The position numbers and the translations under genes were made by a program. Shown here in pieces: positions 26,755-36,540 of a stretch of DNA of 64,000 nt. The notes under the pieces were generated by a model. That model was not told the origin of the DNA. It did no database searches and was given only the letters and a program-made list of their open reading frames with translations. The first letter of the stretch is position 1; the number at the start of each line of letters is the position of its first letter. Origin of the DNA: Pelomyxa schiedti (Eukaryota; Evosea; Pelobiontida; Pelomyxidae); assembly GCA_020536535.1 (NCBI GenBank), contig JAHLWZ010000817.1, positions 1 to 64,000 on the forward strand. Direction: 5' to 3'.

Positions 26755-29254
26755 TCATATTCTACATTTGCGGAAAACAGCGGGTCCTCTGGCATAATAC
26801 TCGCTCTTTGACACGGCAAAGCGGGAACTGAATTCAGTTTGTCTTGAGGCAATTGAGGCCCCTGGGGGAAACTTAAATGAATTGAATGGGGAATTTTGAT
26901 ATTTCAAACCTATCCACACTAAATCGCCCCTGTTCGGTGGTGCTTTGACGTTCACAACAATATTAGGGAAACATGGTTGCAAATCCCGACGCAGTCTCTC
27001 TTGGAAACCAGGAATGAGAGAGGTTCCGCCAGATAGAACTACATTGGAGAGTATCTTTTGTTCTGGAAAAAAATTGTAAGCATGGGGGAAAAAAACAAAT
27101 GATGCCCATACGGTCAACTGGATGACAGTCGAAAAGCAGATGATAAATGTTGTTGGCGTATTCAGCTTGCTGGTAAAACCACTCTGGTTCAGTTCTGTGG
27201 TAATTTCCAAGTGACAACACCTTTCCATCAGGGAGGGCAAAACAAGGTTGTTGGGGATCTATGCTGGCTGGGTCTAGTGTAAAATACTTTTCTTTGCAAA
27301 ACTCAAAGGCTTGATAAAATGCCGGAGTTGTTGGAAATATTAAATTCACAGCTCGTGAGAAATTGTTAATGAAGAAGTTGGTGACATCCCAGCCACCAAA
27401 ATCCCAATGCAAGGATTTGCCTGGAACGGGAGCTGGTAGAAATTAGTAAAGCAAATAGAGGGAGAAAAGCTAACTTTCGATTGCAGGGATTATGTTGGTA
27501 CTACCAAAGCCCAGTTCGAGAACCAACCCGTTTGAGGTGCCCAAAGCCCACAAGGGTAATAAACTTTCTTCCAGAAAAGAGAGCGATGACATATTGTACT
27601 CTTCAAAGACAGTCTGAGCAATCCAATTCACTCCCCCATCTTGATCAATGTGTGGTGGTACAGTGACTATTACACCAGTGCTTTCACTATTGAAGGAGCG
27701 ACATTTACAGAATTCTCCTATGTGATGAGACCAGATAGTTGGCCTAGCAGGCCTTGGCCCTGCACTACCAACTTAAGGAATGACAGTTACTATAATTGAT
27801 GAAGGTAGGAGGGAATCTACCGCAGTTCCGTGGATCTAAAATTGACTTAATGCGAAGTGACGGATAGTCACAGCTATTGGTGCCCACGCGGGTGGTACTT
27901 GAGCCACTGTCAATGATAATGAAATGTGGATATCCACCTGTAGAGGGGATAGAACTCGTCAACCCAGGAGACACTTGAGGCATCCTGTGGGCAGTCACAA
28001 CTGGAGAAGTGGGAGGGAGTACAGGTGGACCCTTCCTTTGGATACAGGGAAGTGTTGTGTTTTTTGGAGGTACATTCGCGCTGAGAATTGGAGGTTGTTG
28101 TGGAACCAATGGAAGGGGCATTTGGGGAGGGGTTGTAACTGTTGGAGGGGGTTTAGAGGCTCTCAGGTTAGAGCCAACAAGCCCTACTAGCGCAGGTGTA
28201 GGGAGTGGGCAATGAGGGATTGGAGGGTAAGGAGATTGTTGTGGTAGGAAACGATAACCATTTACTGCTGCGGGAATTGGCAGGTTCAAGGGTGGAGGGT
28301 GGGGTTTTGTCTGTGGTGGGGTAACGAACTTCGGTGGAGGAGGTTGTGGGAGTTGATACGTGTTAGGGGGCAGGTTTTTTACAGGAAAACTCTCTTCTTG
28401 GACCGGTTGGAGATTTTGCAATGTGGGAACTCTCGAGACACAAGAAAGCGGAGGATGAGGCAAAGGAGTTGTAGGAGCTTGTGTCGCTTTAGTCCCACAA
28501 AGTTGTGCATTACTTGGGGACCTATTGTGTGAGGTCGGTAAAGGTAATTGCTGGGGGTCTGTCCTTGGAATATCACGCTCTGGCGCAAGGGGCAAACACG
28601 GAGGAGGGTCATGAAGCGGTGAGAGTGGTGTCCGAGATAGTGGTGCCTTAAATGAGTTAGAAGAGCTACTTGGTTGAGTGTCAGTATTCTGAGATTCGAC
28701 AGACTCTCCGAATAGTTGGGCAGATAGGGAGAGAGGTTGATGCCCTGTATCGTGGTGCGGCAAAGTGGGAGTTAAGGGCTCCCCCTCATGTGTATCTTGA
28801 CTATCTCTTTCATAGAAGTTGACGTTTTCTCTGTCCACCTGTAAATATGTCTCGGCTATTTTCACAGGTCCCGTTGTCATTTTGTCTTGCCATTCATCTT
28901 TCTCTGTCCTTCTCGCTGTTTGGTGGGTCTCATGCAAATCTAAGCGACTTTCCAATGAGTGAGAGTCACGGCTCTCTTTTTTCTCTTTTGCACGCTGCAA
29001 ATTGTCTTGGTGTAACACGTCGTTGCTTAGGGAGTTCCATGTTACAGGCTCCAGGCACTTTGAAATGGGCTCTTTAGCTTTCTCCACATGCGAAGAGTTT
29101 GGTGGCGTGCAGGTGACTGGCTGTGGTTTTAGTGTAGTGTGGGTGACTGGCTGTGGCCGCTCCGTACCACACTAAAAGAACAAGTCAGAATCGTAATGTA
29201 GCCAGATACTAGTGACTTACCTTCATGCTTAGTAGAAGACCTGTTTTCCGACAT
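26755..29254 (-). CDS. Actin-related protein with about 380-residue proline-rich N-terminal extension
   Basis: One continuous frame (29087-27765) carries a charged then Pro-rich segment (many PPP clusters) and runs without interruption into the actin phosphate-1 loop, HFIIIDSGSSTTRVG. A 49-bp intron then joins to VGSAGPRPARPTIW. Further actin-fold landmarks are VIVTVPPHIDQDGG, FEEYNMSSL, LVLELGFGSTNIIP (phosphate-2 region), HWDFGGWDVTNFF, FALPDGKVLSLGNYHR, NVVLSGGTSLIPGF (adenosine motif) and the C-terminus YYARGPAVFRKCRI, aligned to actin's final residues. The core is about actin length. It is divergent from conventional actin and I cannot assign an Arp class. Proline-rich sequence is the ligand of profilin and SH3 domains. 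The start MSENRSSTKHE at 29254 is plausible, but its intron joins one base out of phase. Confidence 0.82.
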
Positions 29255-29281
29255 AAGAAGAAAGAAACAGGGGTAATTCTA

Positions 29282-29905
29282 CTAGTAGTGGTGTGCCATA
29301 CCGCGAGCCGTCGCTTCGTCTCCATTTGCTTGCTCAAGTACATCTTCCAGTAAATCTTCGTCGCACCCGCAGAACGACCGCTTCAGGGCGGTAAGTGCCA
29401 AAGCGCGTTTCTGCGAATTCAGCTGGTCGTGCAGCTCCGACATCCTCCTAGCGGTGCTCTCGTTTTCCGAGAGCAAGGTAGCCAGCCTGAGGTCAGTGTC
29501 CTCCTTGGCCCTGAAGCTCTCTTCCCGCGCCTGTTTGAGGGATTCGGCCCTAGCGCGGTGCAAGTCGTCGTCTTCTATAAGGCGCATTGCTGCCGACATA
29601 GACGTAGGTCTGAGGGTTGCGTGGTTCTGCGGCGCGGGGGGAGTGCCACTAATAGTATTGTTGCTGTTGTTGGTGTTGGTGTTGGTGTTGTTGGTGGCGG
29701 TGCTGCATGGCCCGGATGCGAGTTTAACTCCTGGTCTATTTATACTATTTATAGGCGGGCGATTTGTTTGTGGAGTCGGCGGTGGCGGGGCACCGGGCTC
29801 CCCGTCGAAGTGGCGCTGTATGTCGAGCCTCACCGAGGCCGTCAGCGACCCCAAGTAGTTGAACAGGTCGTCTTCCTCGTCCTCTACATAGTCGCCGTCG
29901 TCCAT
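29282..29905 (-). CDS. Acidic/coiled-coil protein with CUE/UBA-like C-terminus
   Basis: An uninterrupted 207-residue frame starts MDDGDYVEDEEDDLFNYLG. It has an acidic N-terminus, a Pro/Asn/Thr-rich linker, and a long amphipathic helix (about residues 110-170) typical of a coiled coil. It ends in LKRSFCGCDEDLLEDVLEQA NGDEATARGMAHHY. The ending fits the three-helix CUE/UBA pattern (hydrophobic, then LLEDVLE, then GD-xxA), a ubiquitin-binding fold. No catalytic motif is visible. It lies just upstream of the actin-related gene on the same strand, with only 27 bp between its stop and that gene's likely start. The frame and codon use support a real gene; the function is inferred only from the small C-terminal domain. 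Confidence 0.65.
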   Translation of the reverse strand: MDDGDYVEDEEDDLFNYLGSLTASVRLDIQRHFDGEPGAPPPPTPQTNRPPINSINRPGVKLASGPCSTATNNTNTNTNNSNNTISGTPPAPQNHATLRPTSMSAAMRLIEDDDLHRARAESLKQAREESFRAKEDTDLRLATLLSENESTARRMSELHDQLNSQKRALALTALKRSFCGCDEDLLEDVLEQANGDEATARGMAHHY

Positions 29906-30394
29906 GCTTGGTGTTTGTTGCTTGGGTGGTTGGAATGCACAAGTTGGGCAATTTGGAAACCAACCTTCTCAGGAAGAAGGGAACTCAGAGAGTCGAGGAT
30001 TGCAGGCGCACAATAACGATGCGGAGTATCCTTCTCTGGTGCTATGTGCATTCTAATCAGAGACAGCTTGAAAGACCCCACGATAAAGATCGGTGTTTTT
30101 TAATCCCAAAAAAGTAAGTAAATGCAACACCGGCCCGGTTTTTTCGAGGAGCCAAAAAAAAAAAAAACTCGTTGAGCGAAGAAATAAAAAGAACCAAGAA
30201 GAAGCTCACACCACTACCTCCTTCCGTGCACTTTATTCTTTTTTTTTTTTTTTCGTGGACGTGCATCTTGACGGTGTCAACGTTGCCCGTTTTTTGGAGG
30301 GAACCAAAAACAAAAAAAAAAAGCAAAAAGCAATAGAGACACGAACGCGAGTCGTAGGAGAAGGAAGGAGTTCAAGACAAAAACAAACACAAAA
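29906..30394. promoter_or_regulatory. Divergent intergenic promoter region
   Basis: About 490 bp between two genes transcribed away from each other. It contains long A and T runs (30156-30168 and 30238-30254) and no plausible coding frame. It presumably drives both the CUE-like gene and the cyclin gene. Confidence 0.45.
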
Positions 30395-31476
30395 ATGTCG
30401 GGACAATTAAGCGAGCCTATCGACCGAAAGTGGGTGCTGTGGCTTCCAGAGACCGCCTCCCGTTTAATCTTGGCTCGGATCGAGCCGTCATCTTCTTCGT
30501 CGTCACCCTCGCCGCGATCATCATCATCATTTCAACACCAACCACAACATCCACAATCACGCCCAACTTCACCTTCGACTCGGTCGCATCAACACAAACA
30601 GCAACAGCAACAACAACAAGACCAAAGCCACGCGTTTACAGCGTCGCTCACATACTCGCCCGAAGATGAAGCGGCTTCATCATTGGAGGGAGATACTGTA
30701 CTAATAGACGACGACGATGATAATGATGTCGACGACGACTGCCAGGATTGCGAGGAGAGAGAGCAGGCGGCGACTGTGGGCGGGGGTGGGTGCTCAGAGG
30801 CAGAGTTGATGGCTATAGCCGAACTGTTCAGCGGCGATGATGGCGGTGTCTCGCTTTCGTGGTACCTATCCAGGATTGTGAGATACAGCGGGATTGGCTA
30901 CAGCTCCGTTGTCGCCTCCATCGCCCTTTTGGATAGGGCTTTGTCTTTGAATCCTACCTTCAAACTCTCTCACTCCAACGTGTACAGAATGGTCCTTGCA
31001 AGGTATAGTATTCCCTTTCGTTTGATGTTAACGAGATATGGGGGGGGGGAGTTTGGGGCAATGTCTTTGTAGGGGGAAATACTTACTTTCTCTCCAGCAC
31101 TGTAGTTGCCACAAAATTCTATGATGACGATTACTACCCGAACAGCTACTATGCCAAGTATGGACAACTGGAGCCTTCATTCGACTTACTTACACTTCTC
31201 AGTGTTGGAGGAGTGAACCCAGAAGAAATGAACCAACTAGAACTGGGGTTCCTTGCACTTGTAAACTTTGATTGTCTCATTAAACGCGATATATATGATT
31301 GCTATGCAGCAGCTGTGTGCTGCACGGACCCTCCGGATTTACCTTCTCCTCCTCCAGGTACAAAGAAAGCCCTACCCGGTCTACATTATCCCACCAAACA
31401 AAGAAACAAACATAGGAGAGGAGAAAAATTCCGAATTGCGCGGGACAGAGAGTCTTATAAACATCGAGGCCACTAA
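30395..31476 (+). CDS. Cyclin of the Pho80/PCL (P/U-type) family
   Basis: Two exons (30395-31002 and 31098-31476) close in frame to give 328 residues. The N-terminal 130 residues are disordered with poly-Ser, Gln and Asp runs. The cyclin box follows: ISLSWYLSRIVRYSGIGYSS, VVASIALLDRALSLNPTFKL, and across the intron NVYRMVLASTVVATKFYDDD, then YYAKYGQLEPSF and MNQLELGFLALVNFDCLI. This is the layout of Pho80-like cyclins, where the [ST]xxVxxKFxDD signature and NxLE-like helix are conserved. They activate Pho85/CDK5-type kinases in nutrient and polarity control. The C-terminus is basic and disordered. The preceding helix begins at a Ser-Leu-Ser after an acidic stretch. Family assignment is confident; the partner CDK is unknown. 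Confidence 0.9.
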
Positions 31477-31767
31477 CACGGCAATCGGCTTAGTGCAATC
31501 CCACTAATGCACATGTACACACTACAACCACAATCACCCTCACAAACGACGGCTATATTCCTATTTTAAATAGAAAAGGCACCTAGTTTTGACACACTCG
31601 TTTGTTGACAACGGTTCAAAAGTCAAACCCAAAACCCGCTCCCTCAAAACCAACGCAGGCAAATGCTGCCAAAAAGGTTACAGTGTTTCCCTGCGCATCT
31701 CTCCGGCAAATCAAAAGGAGATCTCAAGATCATAAAAACCAAATAAAACAAGAGCAAGAACACCGAA

Positions 31768-33096
31768 ATGAAGGCCGAGGACGACACGACGGCCGCGTGG
31801 CTGGAGCCGCAGTCGATAGACAAGACGTGCTCGAGCCAGCGATGTAAGCGTAAGACCAAAGTGTGGGAGATCCGGCCCGAGTACTGCCGCCGAACCCCGC
31901 GGCACCGCCTCTGCATGTCGTGTTTCCGCAAGTCCATGCGCCCCCGCGAGGGCTGCTGCCCCGTATGCGAGGAAATGGAGGGCCGCAGGATGATTGCCTC
32001 CACCGCCGCCGCAGCGGCCGCGGCCGCCGCCATCACCGCGACCGCCGACGCCGCGATGCTCATGGCGGCCTCTTCTTCCTCGTCTTCCGCGTCGTGCACG
32101 CCCGCGCCGCCATCCATGCCCCTTACAACGGGGCGTAGGCGCAGTAACAGTAATAGCAACAGCAGCAGCAACGGCATCGGCATCAACAGCAACAGCGGGT
32201 GCGCTGTGGCGTCTGCTGCTTCGTGCTCTTCTCCTGGGTGCTTCTGTGGGGGAGGAGGTGCCATGGGAGTCGGCGTCGGCGTTGGCGTGGCGGTCGGTGT
32301 GCAGCAGGGAGTAGACGGTGTCAATATTAGTGCGTATGGGGGCTGCGCGGAAGCGAATGGCGGAATGAGACTGGGCACTGGTACGGGTGGCTTTCTTGGG
32401 GATTCTCAAAGTTTCCCCTTGTACAGCTCACCAAAGCAGCAGCAATTTCAACAGCAACAGCAATTTCAACAACAACAGCAACAACAGCAATTTCAGAAAC
32501 AGACGGATATGCAGCAGGGAGGGCCAGGCCAGGGTATTAAACAGGAACAACATCAGCAGCAAGTGAATGTTTCCAGTATGGGAGGAGATGGCGGGAGCAG
32601 GCTTGGGGAAGAGATAGGCGCCGAACTCGTAACTTCTCCCCATTCTTCTCCGTCCTCCCCGCCGGACTACCCTGAAAGTACACATCCACAGGATGGCACC
32701 TCACTCAACAACGCAAGCTCCACCACAACCACGTCCGGAAATGTACCCCTTGCTCCCGCACACCAAGACGCACCACCCTCCAACACCACCCGGCAGTCAC
32801 ATAACATGCAACAACCCCCTCCGCAACCACCACCAAAGCTGGAATTAGACCGGCTGGTTACCGACGAGCTTGAGGCTGTTGTTCGCGTAAGGGACATACT
32901 AGCCCCAGGGGCAACTTGCCCCACCTGTGGACATAAGTTGCAAGTCTCTGGGGGCCAGTTATCTTCATTGTGGATTACCAATTGCCTTCACCTACTGTGC
33001 ACGCGGTGCTCCACGGATGTTGCCATGTATGGCACATGCCCCCTGTGTCACAAAGAGGTTACAAAGCTGATGAGGACCTACTTTGAAAGGAGATAG
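31768..33096 (+). CDS. Protein with RING-like zinc fingers at both ends
   Basis: A single 442-residue frame. Residues 20-75 hold a Cys-rich finger: CSSQRCKRKTK, EYCRRTPRHRLCMSCFRKSM and GCCPVCEEME, which resembles a RING with a basic insert. The middle 300 residues are low complexity (poly-Ala, poly-Ser/Asn, Gly-Val, poly-Gln, Pro/Thr). The C-terminus is a conventional RING-type finger: CPTCGHKL ... NCLHLLCTRCSTDVAMYG TCPLC, ending MRTYFERR. RING proteins are usually E3 ubiquitin ligases that bind E2 enzymes. The first 600 bp are strongly GC-rich. The gap to the cyclin gene is 291 bp. The C-terminal RING is clear; whether the N-terminal finger is a true RING, and whether the protein is a ligase, is inference. 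Confidence 0.8.
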   Translation: MKAEDDTTAAWLEPQSIDKTCSSQRCKRKTKVWEIRPEYCRRTPRHRLCMSCFRKSMRPREGCCPVCEEMEGRRMIASTAAAAAAAAAITATADAAMLMAASSSSSSASCTPAPPSMPLTTGRRRSNSNSNSSSNGIGINSNSGCAVASAASCSSPGCFCGGGGAMGVGVGVGVAVGVQQGVDGVNISAYGGCAEANGGMRLGTGTGGFLGDSQSFPLYSSPKQQQFQQQQQFQQQQQQQQFQKQTDMQQGGPGQGIKQEQHQQQVNVSSMGGDGGSRLGEEIGAELVTSPHSSPSSPPDYPESTHPQDGTSLNNASSTTTTSGNVPLAPAHQDAPPSNTTRQSHNMQQPPPQPPPKLELDRLVTDELEAVVRVRDILAPGATCPTCGHKLQVSGGQLSSLWITNCLHLLCTRCSTDVAMYGTCPLCHKEVTKLMRTYFERR

Positions 33097-33276
33097 CAAT
33101 ATGGAATAGTACATACATGAGAGCGGAGCGTTGTTGTGCTTAATAAGTTGAACTACGACTCTACCTTTTGCTATTGCAGTTCCTTTCTTCTGGAAATGAA
33201 ACCAACTTCATTTTTTTCCCTGTGATCTTAAGATTTTGAAGAAATCAAAACAAAGCGAAAACGAACGGGAACGGTG

Positions 33277-34619
33277 ATGATTGTCGTTTGGGTGGGCGTT
33301 TTGGCTTTGATAGGGGTCGTTTACGGCGATAAAAATTGCACTTATGCAGGTTATTTGTTTGTCATGGGGTTGTTTAAACCTGAATGTTCTTCATTTAAGG
33401 TCCTGCACCTGTAATTTGTGGAGAGGGGCAAGTTGACAAAATGAAAACCTTGGTGGCAGTGGAATCTTTCATATCCATGTTTTGTTCAATAGCGTTCATG
33501 GTTTTTTTGGGATGGAGGACGGGTGTGGGAGGGCAGATGTCAGTAAGAAAAGAACCAAGGACAATGATTCTCAGTGCACTTGCATTTGGTGATTTTCTTA
33601 TGGCTTTGTCAATGGTACGTTGTTGTGAAAAGTTGCTTTGGATAGATGAGGAAAACCAAAACCAAACATACAGATTACCAGCATATTGTCTGACAAAGAG
33701 AATGATAGCGCATGTAAAGCTGCTGGATTCCTTCTTCAGACTGCAGATGTCTTTCTCGCACTTCAGATGGCGCACTTGGCTAGTTTGGTGTATCACTTAT
33801 CTTGTACCTCTGATGCCACCGCTGCAAAGGACAGTTCTAAAGATACTTTTCCGTTTCCTTTAGGAACGTTGATCGTAATTGGGATCAACTTGTATGACCA
33901 TTCCCCATTTTTTCTCATTCCAACCTTAATACACTCTTCTCAGCACCGTAGCACTGGCTATGGCCTTTTTCCCGTTATTTGAAGCAAAATGTGCACACTA
34001 TATGAGATCAAACATTGGAACTTGTTGGATTGCAGCCCATCCCACTGCAGCCCGATATGTAACCATCCTTCCGTACTCCTAACGTAAAATAATCATTGGT
34101 AGGTTTTATTTTATATCTGGGAGTGGCTGATAATAGCAGTTGTGATTGTACTGTACGTCTGTGCATTCTGTGCCGCGTATCGTAAGAACAGTACTGCCAA
34201 GGGAGCAGTAAGTTGTCTACCTCCATCACCTTGACAGCAAAAATCACTCAAACGGCAAAAGGACTTCATGGATGTTTTGAGATATTCATTCTACCCAGGC
34301 GTAATGCTTGTTGTATGGATTCCATCCAGTGTGAATAGGGTGATGGAGAGTGCAGGTCACTATAGTTGTGTCGCAGCTTGGTTCCAGGCTATTGTATTTC
34401 CTTTGTGGGGGTATAACTATTCCTTCCCTCGTTTTTTTACTAGTTATCTACGCGTAAATATGGAGGAAATAAATCCGTTTGTATAACCTTTTTTTTTTAA
34501 GGTGTGGTGACTTCTTAGTATTTATGGCCACCAATTGGAAGAACAGGGCTGTGAAATCGTTTTTTGCCAACAAAATGGGTGCCAGGATTGGTGGAATTGT
34601 TCACTGGGCTGATGCTTGA
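33277..34619 (+). CDS. Seven-helix G-protein-coupled receptor (class E/cAMP-receptor-like)
   Basis: The start MIVVWVGVLALIGVVYG is a signal peptide. A 50-bp intron joins it to PAPVICGEGQVDKMKT, a short Cys-containing ectodomain. Seven hydrophobic helices follow over about six exons: VAVESFISMFCSIAFMVFLG; MILSALAFGDFLMALSM; CKAAGFLLQTADVFLALQMA HLASLVYH; LGTLIVIGINL; EWLIIAVVIVLYVCAFC; SFYPGVMLVVWIPSSVNRV; AAWFQAIVFPLWG. The end is GDFLVFMATNWKNRAVKSFF. This helix pattern, with a conserved Cys before helix 3 and the WIPSSVNR motif in helix 6, matches the cAMP receptor/crl-like receptors of amoebozoans. The ligand is unknown. Small introns leave some junctions approximate. It is convergent with the next gene (86 bp). 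Confidence 0.82.
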
Positions 34620-34705
34620 CCAGGAGCCAGAGCAAGTTTTTGCTTTGTTGTTTAAAAACCAATCTCAAAATTGTAGTACATAAAGAATGTTTGCCGAATT
34701 TTGAT

Positions 34706-36334
34706 CTACTCTATCTTTTTGGGTAGTTTTACATTGCACACAGGTTTATGTGCTTCAAATTCAACTATAGCCTGGCTGTATTTGTGGAACAGTTCATCTG
34801 ATTTTGCAATATCCGCCAGTGTGACATTATGTGTGGTCTCCCCTTTTGTGAGCTTCAACTGTGTTTGTTGTCAGCGCAGGAACTTTGAAAAAGGGGCCAT
34901 ACAGTAAGTGGTACTCCCGGTGATAAGAGATACCCAGAAAGCCTCCATTGAGGTGTGGTAGTGTTGTGTGTTTGGGATTGTGGCCTTGGAGCACGGGAAG
35001 TTTCTTGCCTGGACTTTTTGGCCTCGGGTTGGTGTAGCTCCTCCTGATTGAAGTTGAGTAACCCATACAGTTAAAGAGGTGGAGTGACTTACAGTTGCGG
35101 CTAATTCGTCACGTGGTGGGCGTTTGGTTCCACAATGATCCCGGGAGCTTCTCTTTTTTGGGGGATGTATCCTCACTATAGCTCGACCCGATTCTCCTCT
35201 GCAGGCACACATACATTCAACCCGTGTTTCAGAGAAAGTGTCCATAGCCTCCTCAATTGTGCTGGCGATATCTGCTGTGTTGTGCTCAAAGGCAGCTCTT
35301 TTGAATGCTTCATATCTTTCACTTTCAGGACCAAGAGTGTCTCTCACAAACTTCACGACTGGGGCAATACTCAATGTCTCTTCCACAATACGCCTCTCCG
35401 AGGAAGAATTAATAGCACTAGTAGTTGCTGAAATAGTACTATTACCCCCAGCCATTTCGTGGGCAATGTCCTTCAGTGAAGATAGCTTGCCACATAGAAC
35501 ACTGGAAGCAATTCTTTCAAATCTTTGGGAACACAAAACATCCCCATGAGCTAGGAGGGCCTGAGCACAACAGTGTAATTTGTGGTGCAGAATCTCTTGT
35601 GCATATGAATTCTTTCTCCCAGTAACAGCAGTAGTAGTAGTAGTTACAAATACTTCTTCATCATCATCCACGGATCCAGGCTGTAAAAAGCCATTGTGGG
35701 TCACCTCGGAGCACAAAGAGCTTGTAGTAGAATCGCACGAACGAACCTGCTGAGAACAACCAGACGCAGAGCACGAGGACTGGTGGTGATTCCCACAATT
35801 GGCAGGAGTCCCCATCCGCCGGTCCGGAGGTACTATGAACGAGAAAGGGGAACCAGAACATGCCGAGGCAGAGGCAGATGCCGGTTGACGCCGGGGAGTT
35901 ACGTCGTCGCCGAGATCGTCGTCGGCTGCGGCGGCAGCGGTACTAATTGCCGGCGAGGACGACGGGGAGGCGGAGTTGCCGCGGCGTGATACGCAGCCGG
36001 GCGACGCGGCATTATGGGACCCGTTGTGCCGGCGGTCCCCGGGCCCCGCGGCGCCCTCGCGCACCACAACGGCCGGCTGCTGGTTTTTCTGCGCTGCGAG
36101 GGACGGGCAGGCCGCCGGCGGGGGCGAGGGCGACGGGGAGGGGGACGGCAGCGGCGGGGGATCGGCCGAGGCAGGGGCGGGGGCTGGGGCCGGCGCAGGG
36201 GCGGGGGCGAGGGCGGGAGCCCTGGGCTCCGTGGGCTGGGCGGCGGGGGCTTGGATTGGAGCCTCTGTGGTATGATATCTTTCGGCAATGGCGTCGTCTA
36301 CGGAGTTGTACTCTGGGGCCTCGATCCCGTCCAT
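34706..36334 (-). CDS. Unknown protein: disordered N-terminus and helical domain
   Basis: The start MDGIEAPEYNSVDDAIAERY is followed by Pro/Ala dipeptide repeats and Ser/Thr-rich sequence in GC-rich DNA (36240-35880). The second half is helical: NSYAQEILHHKLHCCAQALL, RFERIASSVLCGKLSSLKDI, RRIVEETLSIAPVVKFVRDT and FSETRVECMCACRGES. Splicing at a GTAAGT donor (exon ends ELAAT) gives an exon starting EELHQPEAKKSRQETSR. A second intron leads to LKLTKGETTHNVTLADIAKS DELFHKYSQAIVEFEA, with the stop at 34706. The helix spacing is compatible with a BAR-like or coiled-coil fold, but I do not recognise the family. Reading straight through the first intron gives a slightly different 487-residue frame, which I consider less likely. 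Confidence 0.6.
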
Positions 36335-36540
36335 TTTTCGCCTTTCTTCTTGATTGTGATGTTGTTTTTAGATCAGGTCAGGAGCTCGACCGCATTCTGG
36401 AATCAGACAAGGGTCAGTCGCATTCCCCTGAACGAGAGAAAATTGCACTTGCGACTTGAACCGGAGGCGATCTCTTCCTCTCGAGGTTCCAACAAGATCC
36501 TATTCGAAAGGACAGCCAAAAAAGAAAGCACAAACACAAA

